This document shows, in pieces, positions 1-7,272 of a DNA stretch of 8,315 nucleotides (positions are counted from its first letter, which is position 1; the number at the start of each line of letters is the position of its first letter). The stretch spans positions 1 to 8,315 of the forward strand of contig JAAYTV010000457.1 of NCBI GenBank assembly GCA_012523655.1. Reading direction: 5' to 3'. The stretch is from a bacterium (GTDB taxonomy: Bacteria > Zhuqueibacterota > Zhuqueibacteria > Residuimicrobiales > Residuimicrobiaceae). The translations under genes were made by a program, and so were the position numbers. The notes beneath the pieces are model-generated. The model was not told the origin of the DNA. It saw nothing but the letters and a program-made list of their open reading frames with translations, and made no database searches.

Positions 1-588
1 AAGCTGCATCAGTATATTTCGCCGAAAGCCAAGCCGGCCAAATTGCAGGCAAGACAGAGCCAAAACCGATACTCGGTAACCGCCAGCGGCTGGGATTTCT
101 ATCACGCCGAGGATGCCTATGCCACCGTGTATCTAAAGGCGATCAAAGGCGATTTTGTCGCTACTGTAAAAATCGCTGCCTTTGGCGAACGCACCAATGA
201 CTGGTACCGCGCCGGGCTCTTTGCCCGCAACGATATCAGCCACAGTTTTGATGTAGACCGGGGCAGCCCAGGTTCGGTGCTCATGTTCAGCACACCGGCG
301 CGCGCGGGCATGGAATATGATGAATTCGGCGATGGCTGCATGCACAAAGCGGCCAGCGAAAATCTGCCGGAAAACTCCTCAACGCCTATCTGGCTCAGAT
401 TGGAACGTCACGGCAACCGGTTCACCGGCTACGTCGGCCTGGACGGAAAGACCTGGTTGATTAAACGTCAATCCAACGATCTGCCCGGCTTGTCCCAATC
501 GATCGATCTCGGACTCGCGGCCGGTTCACCGGACCAAAAGCCGTATACCGTTGAATTTGAGCAGTGGAAAATTTTAGTAGAAGACTAG
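1..588 (+). CDS. 3' part of a gene ending in a concanavalin A-like (DUF1349-type) domain
   Basis: The reading frame is open from the first base of the window, so the true start lies upstream. The TTG at position 43 is only the first start-like codon and has no convincing ribosome site. The visible 195 residues form one beta-rich domain. Its pattern fits the DUF1349 / concanavalin A-like superfamily often found at the ends of secreted glycosidases: an opening segment with GWDFYHAEDAY, then KGDFVATV, then WYRAGLFAR, and late in the domain WLRLERHGNRFTGYVGLDGKTW followed in spirit by a closing VEFEQWKI strand. The aromatic and DG-x-x-W residues are the usual hallmarks of that fold. No catalytic motif is visible in this part. 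It probably binds glycan or assists a catalytic domain encoded upstream; that role is inference. The gene ends with TAG 31 bases before the mannosidase gene, on the same strand, which suggests co-transcription. The fold call is fairly sure, the function is not. Confidence 0.75.
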   Translation, partial: KLHQYISPKAKPAKLQARQSQNRYSVTASGWDFYHAEDAYATVYLKAIKGDFVATVKIAAFGERTNDWYRAGLFARNDISHSFDVDRGSPGSVLMFSTPARAGMEYDEFGDGCMHKAASENLPENSSTPIWLRLERHGNRFTGYVGLDGKTWLIKRQSNDLPGLSQSIDLGLAAGSPDQKPYTVEFEQWKILVED

Positions 589-608
589 TTCGCAGCATGT
601 AAGCTTCC

Positions 609-614
609 AAGGAG
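609..614 (+). promoter_or_regulatory. Ribosome binding site of the GH38 mannosidase gene
   Basis: AAGGAG lies 5 bases before the ATG at 620. It supports that start over the in-frame ATG at 626 (11 bases away) and over the out-of-frame ATG at 616. The 31-base gap from the preceding stop leaves little room for an independent promoter, and none was recognised. Confidence 0.8.
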
Positions 615-619
615 AATGT

Positions 620-3600
620 ATGCCGATGCAAAAAGTAATTACCATCACCCTGGGGATCCTGTTGGCTGGCCTGTTTATGCCAACCCTCCAGGCCGCATCC
701 GATGGGGCCCAGCCCTTTCGTTCCAACGTTTTCATCACCGATTGGCTGGTCTGCGGCCCCTTTCCCAATGAAAAAGGCCAATCGATAGATACAGATTTCC
801 TGGCTGATCAGGGCGGAGAAGCGGACTTTATTCCCCGGCCCGGTCTTCTGCATACCGGCGCGGCAACAGGCTGGCGACCCGTCCGGGCCGATGCCTCCGG
901 AAAATTGGATTTTATTCGCTGCATGTCCCCCAATCAGGCGAATGTCGCTTATGCGGCCGCGGTCATAGAGTGTCCACAACCGACCTTTGCCATTCTTAAG
1001 ATAGGCAGCAACGATCGCATCAAGATCTGGCTGAACGGCACCCAGGTGCATTATTATCCGACCGTGCGGTCCAGCGGCCCAGACGCTGACAACGTTGCCG
1101 TTTCGTTGCTGCAGGGAAAAAATGTGCTGCTCGCCAAAGTGGACCAGGAAGGGGCCGGATGGTTCATGTATGCGCGCCTGGAAGCGCTGATCAAAATCGA
1201 TGATCAACTCTGGGTGCTCCACCCTTCCATCAGTCCGACACCGCGCCGGGTGAACGACGGAAAGGTTGCAGACATGGTCAGCATCCTCGCTTTCAACATG
1301 AGCGATGAAACCATCGGCCCCATTACCCTGCAGATGAAAAGCAACACGGGCATTCAAAAATTTCTTGCCACTGGACAGTCTATTGAACCTCGCCAAATGG
1401 CCTGGCTGCAGGCCGAAGCGGAAACGGACCTCCCTGATCTGAAAAACACCATCACCGCCGAATTGGCGGTCAGCCTGGGAACGGCGCGCAAAACCTTCAA
1501 GCTTTCAGAAAAACGGCAACCGATCGTACCCGGCAACGTATACTTGGTTCCCGGCTTTCATGTCGATCCGGTTTGGGTGGACAGCCAAGCGGGCTTTCAG
1601 GCCAAAAGTTTTTCCAACGTGGATCAAAACCTGCGCGCCATGGAGGCCGACTCGAGCTATACCGTTTTTTTGCATGAGATTCCCTACATCAAACCGTATT
1701 ATGACGCCTATCCGTTGGACCGGCCGCTCATACGCCGCTGGGTGAAACAGGGCCGCATCGCCACCGGCGGCAGCTATAATCAGCCCAACGAGACCACCAT
1801 CTCCGGTGAAGCCCTGGTCCGTAATATCCTATATGGCCGGCTTTTTCATGAGAATGTGCTGGGTGATGCTCCGGCCGCTTATGCACCCTGGGATGTATTC
1901 GGTCACATCATTCAAATGCCGCAGATTTTGGCCAAGTCCGAATTCATCGGCACCGCCTGGACGCGCTCCAATTATCGCGAGCCCGAAGTGCGCGTGCCCG
2001 ATGTGCCGGATCTCTACTGGGGCGTAGCGCCGGACGGCAGCAAGTTGCTGACGCGCAAAGTCAATTACGGATTTGACTGGCGCGGCGCTTCCTATGATCT
2101 ATCGCAGAGCGCGCGCCAGAAAGCGGCCTCCATGCTCAAAAGCCAGCAGCAGCAAATTCCCGGCATCGAGTCGGAATTGATTCTGGATGCGAGCGATGAG
2201 AAAGCACCGACCACCTGGATGATTGGCCGTTCCGGTGAATTTAAGAACTATATTCCGACCGTTCATTTTTCCGCCAACGGCCAAGCGGAGTATTTTTCTG
2301 CCGTGCTCGATCAGCTCAAACAGCACGATTTGGATATTCCCGAACTCTCGCGCGATGAATCCCAGTACAACGAAGGCTGTGAGCTGTCGCGGTTTGATCT
2401 GAAGATGGGCAACCGGCTGTGCGAGAACACTCTGGTGACAGCGGAAAAATTCGCCACCATCGCCAATCTTCTCGGTCAACCGTATCCGGCGAAAGAGTTG
2501 GATAAAGCCTGGCGGCAGGTGCTCTATGGTCAGCACCACGACGCCATCACCGGCTGCGGCGCTGACGTGCCCTATCTCGACTTGAACGCCGGCTACCGCG
2601 AGGCTTTGCAGTTGTCCGGCGGGGCTCTGCAAAAAGCCTTGAACTCAATCAGTCAATCCGTTGACACGCAATCACCGGGCTGCGCCGCCGTACTGATGGT
2701 CTTTAACCCGCTCAATTGGCTGCGTGATGACATCGTCCGGGCGGATCTATCGTTTGAGAAGCCTTTGGCCGGCTTTGCCCTTGTGGATGAAAATGGCCGG
2801 CCGGTGAATTGCGTTGTCGAAAAGACAGAAAAAAACAGCCAGGGCCTGACCTCGGCGCGAGTGACGTTTCTGGCAAAACATGTACCTTCCATCGGCTATA
2901 AAACGTTCTGGCTGCAACCGGCTTCAACCACTCCTCCTCCGGCATTGGGGAAAAAGATGGCCGGATTCACCATCGAAAACGATCAGTATAAAGTGACGGT
3001 GGATGAAAAAATGGGGGGCGGCATCACCAGCTTGATGGACAAGCGTTCGGGCAAAGAGTTGATCAGCACCCAGAACGGACATCCAGGCAATGAACTCATC
3101 CTGCTCAAAGAGGGCAATGGCTTTGAACCGGCCTGGCGTTTTATCACCACCGGCGAAAAATATTTTTCCAAAGACACACCGGCCCAAGTGCAGATGTACG
3201 AGAACACGCTGTACAAGCGCCTCCGGGTGACCGGCGCCATGCCACGGCTTCAGAAACGAATTCAGGAGATCACCCTTTATCAGGGAATCGATCGAATCGA
3301 TTTTCGCACCTATTTGGTGGATTATCAGGGCTTGCAGGGCGGCAACATCATCGAAAAGGAAGTGCACTCAGATCGCGATTTTTATTGCATTGGTTTTCCC
3401 ACTGACCTGCAGGGAAATGTTCCGGTTCTGGAGGATCGTTTTAGCGTCAAAGCCTACTTCCCCAGCAAAGAGTACCTCTCCTATCACAGCACCAGCCGGG
3501 AATGGACATCCCATCACGCGATGAACTCGTGCTATCAGTGGATGGATTACGGCCATTCGGTTCAAGTGCGCTGCGGCGATGCGTTTTCCGTCGCGGTGGG

Positions 3601-5416
3601 CCCGGCGGAGATCCTCACCCCGCGCAGCCCAAAACTGCGCCAGAGCGGATTCGAACTGCAAAGGGCGCTGGCCCGGAAAGGGATCACGGCCACACCGGGC
3701 TATGACGCGGTTCAACGCAATTACGACATCCAATATCGCCGCTTTAGTTTTTCCATAGGCGCTCTGGGACAAAATCGCTATAATGAAAAACTGCTGCAGG
3801 CCATGCCGCCGGCCGACCGCCGGCGCATAAAAAAGGAAATCGCCCAAAACGGCTATGCCTATGCGGTGTGCTCAGACAGCGCCTTGGCTGAAGCATGGTT
3901 CCATCTGCCGGTGTTGATGATCATCGGCGCGGACGAGGCGGCCACCAGCCTGGCCGTTCAGCACCTGACCGAACAACTGCTGCAACACGGAGAAATCCGC
4001 TTGCCTGCAGCCGCTGCGAGCGGCAACGGAAAATCCATGGTTCCGCAACAAGGATTGGCCATCCTCAATCGCGGCAACATCGCCGGCAGCGTGGAAGCCG
4101 AAGGCAGCATGATTTTAGGACTTTTCCATGCGGTTCCCTGGCAGGGGCCGCTGCTGAGCTGGACGCATGATTTTCCGGAAAGAAAAACTCATATTTTCGA
4201 TTACAGCCTGGTGCCGCATCAGGGCGATTGGCGACAAGCGCAACTGGTGCGCCATGGCTATGAATTCAATAATCCGCTGATCGCTGTTGCAAGCAAATCC
4301 CATTCCGGTCCGCTTCCCAGCCAACATTCCTTTTTCAGCACCCACAACGCGGATGCAGTGATCACAGCCATCAAACCCAAAAGCGCCGGCCGTGAGGCTT
4401 TTCTGCGCAATCAGGCTACGGATGCAGCTAATGGGGTGGTGCTGAGATTCTATGAAACGCACGGACAGCACAGCCGGATTTCCATACAAACCAGCTTTGA
4501 CCTGAAAAAGGCTGAGAGTGTAAATCTGATGGAGCGCCAGGCAAAACCGTTGGCCGCACAGATCCATAGCGTGGACATCGCCTTGCCCGCCAATTCCATT
4601 GAGACCTTGTTGCTGACCCCAGCCGGCAAAAAACCAGCGGCGGCAGACGTGAGCGCCACAGGGGGCGCTGCGCCGGCGTTTGTGCGCTTTTGGGAGCACA
4701 ACGAAGGAGCGGCGCCCACCGGCTATCTGCCGGTCTCAGTGCGGCTTTTAAACGTAGCCGACGACATCCCCCGTTCGGCCAAGCTCGTGCGCAGAATCCA
4801 GGTGGCGATCACCAACGATTATGTCGATGCGCCAGTGAGTGGGGTGGCTAAAATCGAAGCCCCGGCGGGATTTAGGTCGATTCCGCCGGAAATAGCTTAC
4901 GTGGTGCCAGCCAACAGTGAAAAAATATATGATGTCGTTCTGGTGACAGAAAGCGCTGCCCTGACGCCCGGATTTATCAAGGCTTCGATCGAACAAGAGG
5001 GGCAGGTGTTGTATGATATCCTCGAACTGAACCTGCCCGCGAAGGCCTTTGGCCATGCGGGAAAAAACAGTTCCCCAGGGATCAAGCTGGAGTGGCAGGT
5101 GACGCAGGGAAAGGATAATTTGACTATTACTTTAAAGAATACTTTTAACCAGACTGTTTCAGGTGAGATCACCTTGATCGCACCATGCGAATCCTGGGGC
5201 ATGGCCTTGGTCAATCCCATCTGTCATACAGAGTTATCGCCCTGGCAGCGCTCCTTTTCATTGCCTTCAGGTGAAAAAGCCTCGTTTTCCTTCAAGCTTC
5301 AACGTGAGCATGGTCTGGCCGCTGAAGAGATAACAACCTGGGCAGTGGCCAAGTTGACCTATCTGGGCTATGTTGAATATATCGAGGCTATGGGCAGTCT
5401 GGCCATCATTAAATAA
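620..5416 (+). CDS. Secreted multidomain GH38 alpha-mannosidase
   Basis: This is a predicted exported retaining alpha-mannosidase that removes alpha-linked mannose from glycans outside the cytoplasm. Residues 1 to about 26 form a signal peptide (Lys5, hydrophobic core, likely cut after LQA); no lipobox Cys follows. Residues about 34-190 are a beta-sandwich module opening with DWLVCGPFPN. Residues about 195-305 look Ig-like. The GH38 core starts near 306: HVDPVW (His314, Asp316) matches the family's zinc-binding H-x-D-P-x-W, WDVFGH carries the expected nucleophile Asp425, and QHHDAITG (638-645) holds the zinc-binding His640. Asp526 is a possible acid/base. The GH38 C-terminal beta domain begins near residue 780 (IENDQYKV). 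A Gly/Ala/Pro-rich linker (1335-1353) leads to two tandem Ig/NEW3-like domains. At 1598 residues it is well above the roughly 1000 usual for the family. No frameshift is seen. The family is near certain; the natural substrate and linkage cannot be read from sequence. Confidence 0.93.
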   Translation: MPMQKVITITLGILLAGLFMPTLQAASDGAQPFRSNVFITDWLVCGPFPNEKGQSIDTDFLADQGGEADFIPRPGLLHTGAATGWRPVRADASGKLDFIRCMSPNQANVAYAAAVIECPQPTFAILKIGSNDRIKIWLNGTQVHYYPTVRSSGPDADNVAVSLLQGKNVLLAKVDQEGAGWFMYARLEALIKIDDQLWVLHPSISPTPRRVNDGKVADMVSILAFNMSDETIGPITLQMKSNTGIQKFLATGQSIEPRQMAWLQAEAETDLPDLKNTITAELAVSLGTARKTFKLSEKRQPIVPGNVYLVPGFHVDPVWVDSQAGFQAKSFSNVDQNLRAMEADSSYTVFLHEIPYIKPYYDAYPLDRPLIRRWVKQGRIATGGSYNQPNETTISGEALVRNILYGRLFHENVLGDAPAAYAPWDVFGHIIQMPQILAKSEFIGTAWTRSNYREPEVRVPDVPDLYWGVAPDGSKLLTRKVNYGFDWRGASYDLSQSARQKAASMLKSQQQQIPGIESELILDASDEKAPTTWMIGRSGEFKNYIPTVHFSANGQAEYFSAVLDQLKQHDLDIPELSRDESQYNEGCELSRFDLKMGNRLCENTLVTAEKFATIANLLGQPYPAKELDKAWRQVLYGQHHDAITGCGADVPYLDLNAGYREALQLSGGALQKALNSISQSVDTQSPGCAAVLMVFNPLNWLRDDIVRADLSFEKPLAGFALVDENGRPVNCVVEKTEKNSQGLTSARVTFLAKHVPSIGYKTFWLQPASTTPPPALGKKMAGFTIENDQYKVTVDEKMGGGITSLMDKRSGKELISTQNGHPGNELILLKEGNGFEPAWRFITTGEKYFSKDTPAQVQMYENTLYKRLRVTGAMPRLQKRIQEITLYQGIDRIDFRTYLVDYQGLQGGNIIEKEVHSDRDFYCIGFPTDLQGNVPVLEDRFSVKAYFPSKEYLSYHSTSREWTSHHAMNSCYQWMDYGHSVQVRCGDAFSVAVGPAEILTPRSPKLRQSGFELQRALARKGITATPGYDAVQRNYDIQYRRFSFSIGALGQNRYNEKLLQAMPPADRRRIKKEIAQNGYAYAVCSDSALAEAWFHLPVLMIIGADEAATSLAVQHLTEQLLQHGEIRLPAAAASGNGKSMVPQQGLAILNRGNIAGSVEAEGSMILGLFHAVPWQGPLLSWTHDFPERKTHIFDYSLVPHQGDWRQAQLVRHGYEFNNPLIAVASKSHSGPLPSQHSFFSTHNADAVITAIKPKSAGREAFLRNQATDAANGVVLRFYETHGQHSRISIQTSFDLKKAESVNLMERQAKPLAAQIHSVDIALPANSIETLLLTPAGKKPAAADVSATGGAAPAFVRFWEHNEGAAPTGYLPVSVRLLNVADDIPRSAKLVRRIQVAITNDYVDAPVSGVAKIEAPAGFRSIPPEIAYVVPANSEKIYDVVLVTESAALTPGFIKASIEQEGQVLYDILELNLPAKAFGHAGKNSSPGIKLEWQVTQGKDNLTITLKNTFNQTVSGEITLIAPCESWGMALVNPICHTELSPWQRSFSLPSGEKASFSFKLQREHGLAAEEITTWAVAKLTYLGYVEYIEAMGSLAIIK

Positions 5417-5458
5417 TAGGGCATCGAGAAACTATGTGAAGCAAAGCGGTTCATCAGC

Positions 5459-5465
5459 AAAGGAG
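5459..5465 (+). promoter_or_regulatory. Ribosome binding site that fixes the start of the following gene at 5474
   Basis: AAAGGAG sits 8 bases before the ATG at 5474. The longer in-frame alternative, GTG at 5465, shares its first G with this site and has no site of its own upstream, so it is very unlikely to be the start. Confidence 0.82.
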
Positions 5466-5473
5466 TGCGAACG

Positions 5474-7189
5474 ATGAAAACTTTTAAAGCCATGTCGCTG
5501 GCGCTGATCGGCCTGGTATTAAGCTTACAGCCGCTGCGGGCGGCGGCGACCAAAATGATTTGTTATTCGGTGCAGCCCAACGGCTACTTGACCGATCATG
5601 CGAAAGATATAGCCAAAATCTATGACGGCTTCTTTTTTTCCATCGGCTCGTGGGAAAGCGGGCCGGTGCAGCTGCTGGGCGTAAACGGCCAACCGGCACA
5701 GAACAGCAGGTGGTATCCCCTGGCGAAAAAAAATATTGCCGCATTGAACAAGGCCGGAGTTACGGAAAATTTTCTCACCGTTTATTTTAGCGGGGAGGAA
5801 GCATGGCCGTCGCCAACCACCTTGCTTGGCAATGCCTTTAGCCAGAAAATGACCGCTCATTATGCTGCGATCGGCAAGGCAGCGCGGGATCTGGGATTTC
5901 GCGGCGTCTGCATCGATGTCGAATATCCCTATCCGCGCTATATGGTCGATCATCCGATTTACCAATATCAAGGGTACACCGTGGACGACCTGGAATCGGC
6001 AGCGAAAAAACAGGGGCGTGCCTGCATCCAGGCGCTCCTCGAACAATTCCCCGAAGCGGTAATCATCACCCTGCCGGGCGTGTTGCGCAGCCGCTTCATC
6101 GATCGAAATTTTCAATACGGCATGCTTGAGTACATGGCGGAGGTGGACGCGCCCGGGGGTTTTCATCTCGGCGCCGAATACACCTATTCGTTGAACGATC
6201 CGGTGTCCACTCTTATCACTCCGCGCTTCGAAGACGCAGGCATCAGCCAGCTCATGAGCGAAAATACGCAGAATTACTGGAAAGCAAAATGCACGATTGC
6301 ACCCGGCGTCTGGCCGCTGCACATGGTGGAAACCGGTGGTCCCAACTATCCGGTTCGTCCGTGGCTGGAAGAGATTGCAGAATTAAAGCAGCAGCTATCG
6401 ATTCTGCGGGCTGTGAGCAAACGCTACATCTGGTCCTTTTCCGGTGCGCCGGTCTGGTATATCCATAGCAGCCGGCTGGAGAAAAAATACGGCCTGGCCA
6501 AACAGAAATTTTCACAGCCTGATATCGATCTCAGCGAATGGCACCGAGTTTTAATGGACAAATCCGTTCAGCCGCCGGCGAACCTGCAGCCGCTGCTGGC
6601 CAGTATCGAAAAATTCGATCGTAACGAGCTGACTCCGGAACAGCTCTGCGATGCCTTTGGCGTGCCGGGCCACTGGTGGGTTCTGGGACCTCTTGCCAAT
6701 CCGCATCAAAAGCCCCAGTATGCCGCCGCTCAGGCAACGGTGCAACCGGTCGACCCGCAGGAGCTGTTTCATGGTAGAGATCATGTGGTGCGCTGGTTCG
6801 ACTATGCGCTCCTGGATCCCCGCGGAATTGTCAACTGCGCGCGAACCTTTGACTGGCGTAATACAGATTCCAGCTCAGTTCATTTTATCACCTTTGCACA
6901 CTCGCCCAAACAACAGCAGGGGATCCTTCAGGTTGGCTGGGATGACGGCATCCTACTCCGATTCAATGACCAGGTGGTCTTTGACCGCACCACCTATCCG
7001 GTGCGGGGACGAGGCCAACAGTACCGGGATCGCTATGCATTCGAGGAGCAAGTGCCGGTCACTCTACAGCAGGGAAAGAACAAACTGGCCGTCACCTCAA
7101 TCAATTCACACGGCTCCTGGATCTTTGCTCTACGCTTGACGGACGAACAGGGGATTCCCTTGCCGGGTGTCTCCTTTAGGCTAGAGTAA
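5474..7189 (+). CDS. Secreted putative TIM-barrel glycosidase with C-terminal beta-sandwich module (unknown family)
   Basis: I do not recognise a named family. Residues 1 to about 23 are a signal peptide (MKTFK, hydrophobic core, cut near LRA-A), without a lipobox. Residues about 25-345 alternate strands and helices like a (beta/alpha)8 barrel: ICYSVQPNGY at the start, FLTVYFSGEE, then GFRGVCIDVEYPYPRY with Asp148 and Glu150, VIITLPG, HLGAEYTYS with Glu235, and a closing YIWSFSGAPVWY. Acidic residues at strand ends and a late aromatic strand are typical of glycoside hydrolases, so Asp148, Glu150 and Glu235 are catalytic candidates by inference. A helical linker leads to a beta-sandwich from about residue 399 to the end, opening with WWVLGPLANP and resembling the N-terminal module of the mannosidase just upstream. 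The start is ATG 5474 rather than GTG 5465, giving 571 residues. It lies 57 bases after the mannosidase gene and probably shares its transcript. Secretion is fairly sure, the barrel likely, the substrate unknown. Confidence 0.7.
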   Translation: MKTFKAMSLALIGLVLSLQPLRAAATKMICYSVQPNGYLTDHAKDIAKIYDGFFFSIGSWESGPVQLLGVNGQPAQNSRWYPLAKKNIAALNKAGVTENFLTVYFSGEEAWPSPTTLLGNAFSQKMTAHYAAIGKAARDLGFRGVCIDVEYPYPRYMVDHPIYQYQGYTVDDLESAAKKQGRACIQALLEQFPEAVIITLPGVLRSRFIDRNFQYGMLEYMAEVDAPGGFHLGAEYTYSLNDPVSTLITPRFEDAGISQLMSENTQNYWKAKCTIAPGVWPLHMVETGGPNYPVRPWLEEIAELKQQLSILRAVSKRYIWSFSGAPVWYIHSSRLEKKYGLAKQKFSQPDIDLSEWHRVLMDKSVQPPANLQPLLASIEKFDRNELTPEQLCDAFGVPGHWWVLGPLANPHQKPQYAAAQATVQPVDPQELFHGRDHVVRWFDYALLDPRGIVNCARTFDWRNTDSSSVHFITFAHSPKQQQGILQVGWDDGILLRFNDQVVFDRTTYPVRGRGQQYRDRYAFEEQVPVTLQQGKNKLAVTSINSHGSWIFALRLTDEQGIPLPGVSFRLE

Positions 7190-7206
7190 TGACCTGCGAT
7201 CCGGGC

Positions 7207-7232
7207 CTGCAGCCGCACTGATGCCGCTGCAG
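7207..7232. terminator. Hairpin between convergent genes, possible weak bidirectional terminator
   Basis: CTGCAGC at 7207-7213 pairs with GCTGCAG at 7226-7232. Inside, after one C-C mismatch, GCA pairs with TGC around a CTGA loop, giving a stem of 7 plus 3 pairs. It lies just after the stop of the + strand cluster and before the stop of the convergent cfa gene, where a shared terminator is expected. There is no T-run on either side in either direction, so it is not a canonical Rho-independent terminator. Confidence 0.3.
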
Positions 7233-7256
7233 ATTAAACCCGAAAGTCAGATCTCT

Positions 7257-7272
7257 GCTGAACCGGTTCAGC
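7257..7272. repeat. Perfect 16-base palindrome overlapping the cfa stop codon
   Basis: The sequence GCTGAACCGGTTCAGC is identical to its own reverse complement. It contains the TGA stop of cfa (7268-7270 on the + strand as TCA). As RNA it would fold only into a short stem with little loop, so it could equally be a protein-binding site, part of a termination region, or chance. Confidence 0.5.

Noticed and set aside
461..1396. A 311-codon open frame on the - strand
   Set aside because: It lies opposite the end of the first gene and the signal peptide and N-terminal module of the mannosidase. It has no recognisable domain or ribosome site, and its presence is explained by the codon composition of the real genes.
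2099..2632. A 177-codon open frame on the - strand, and similar ones at 3368-3847 and 4115-4699
   Set aside because: All are antisense to the mannosidase, which has strong motif support through this region; none shows a signal peptide, motif or ribosome site.
3807..3825. GC-rich hairpin (7-pair stem, 5-base loop)
   Set aside because: It lies inside the mannosidase coding sequence over codons for Pro, Ala, Asp and Arg, without a T-run, and is best explained by GC-rich codons.
5465..5467. GTG as start of the barrel protein
   Set aside because: It overlaps the AAAGGAG site and would lack its own ribosome site; the ATG at 5474 is correctly spaced and begins a typical signal peptide.
5417..5473. 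Possible promoter or terminator between the mannosidase and barrel genes
   Set aside because: Only a 4-base TGAA/TTCA inverted pair and no convincing -35/-10 pair are visible; the gap is better read as an intra-operon spacer.
5525..6322. A 265-codon open frame on the - strand
   Set aside because: It is fully antisense to the secreted barrel protein, shows no coherent domain, and is rich in the residues expected from a shadow frame.
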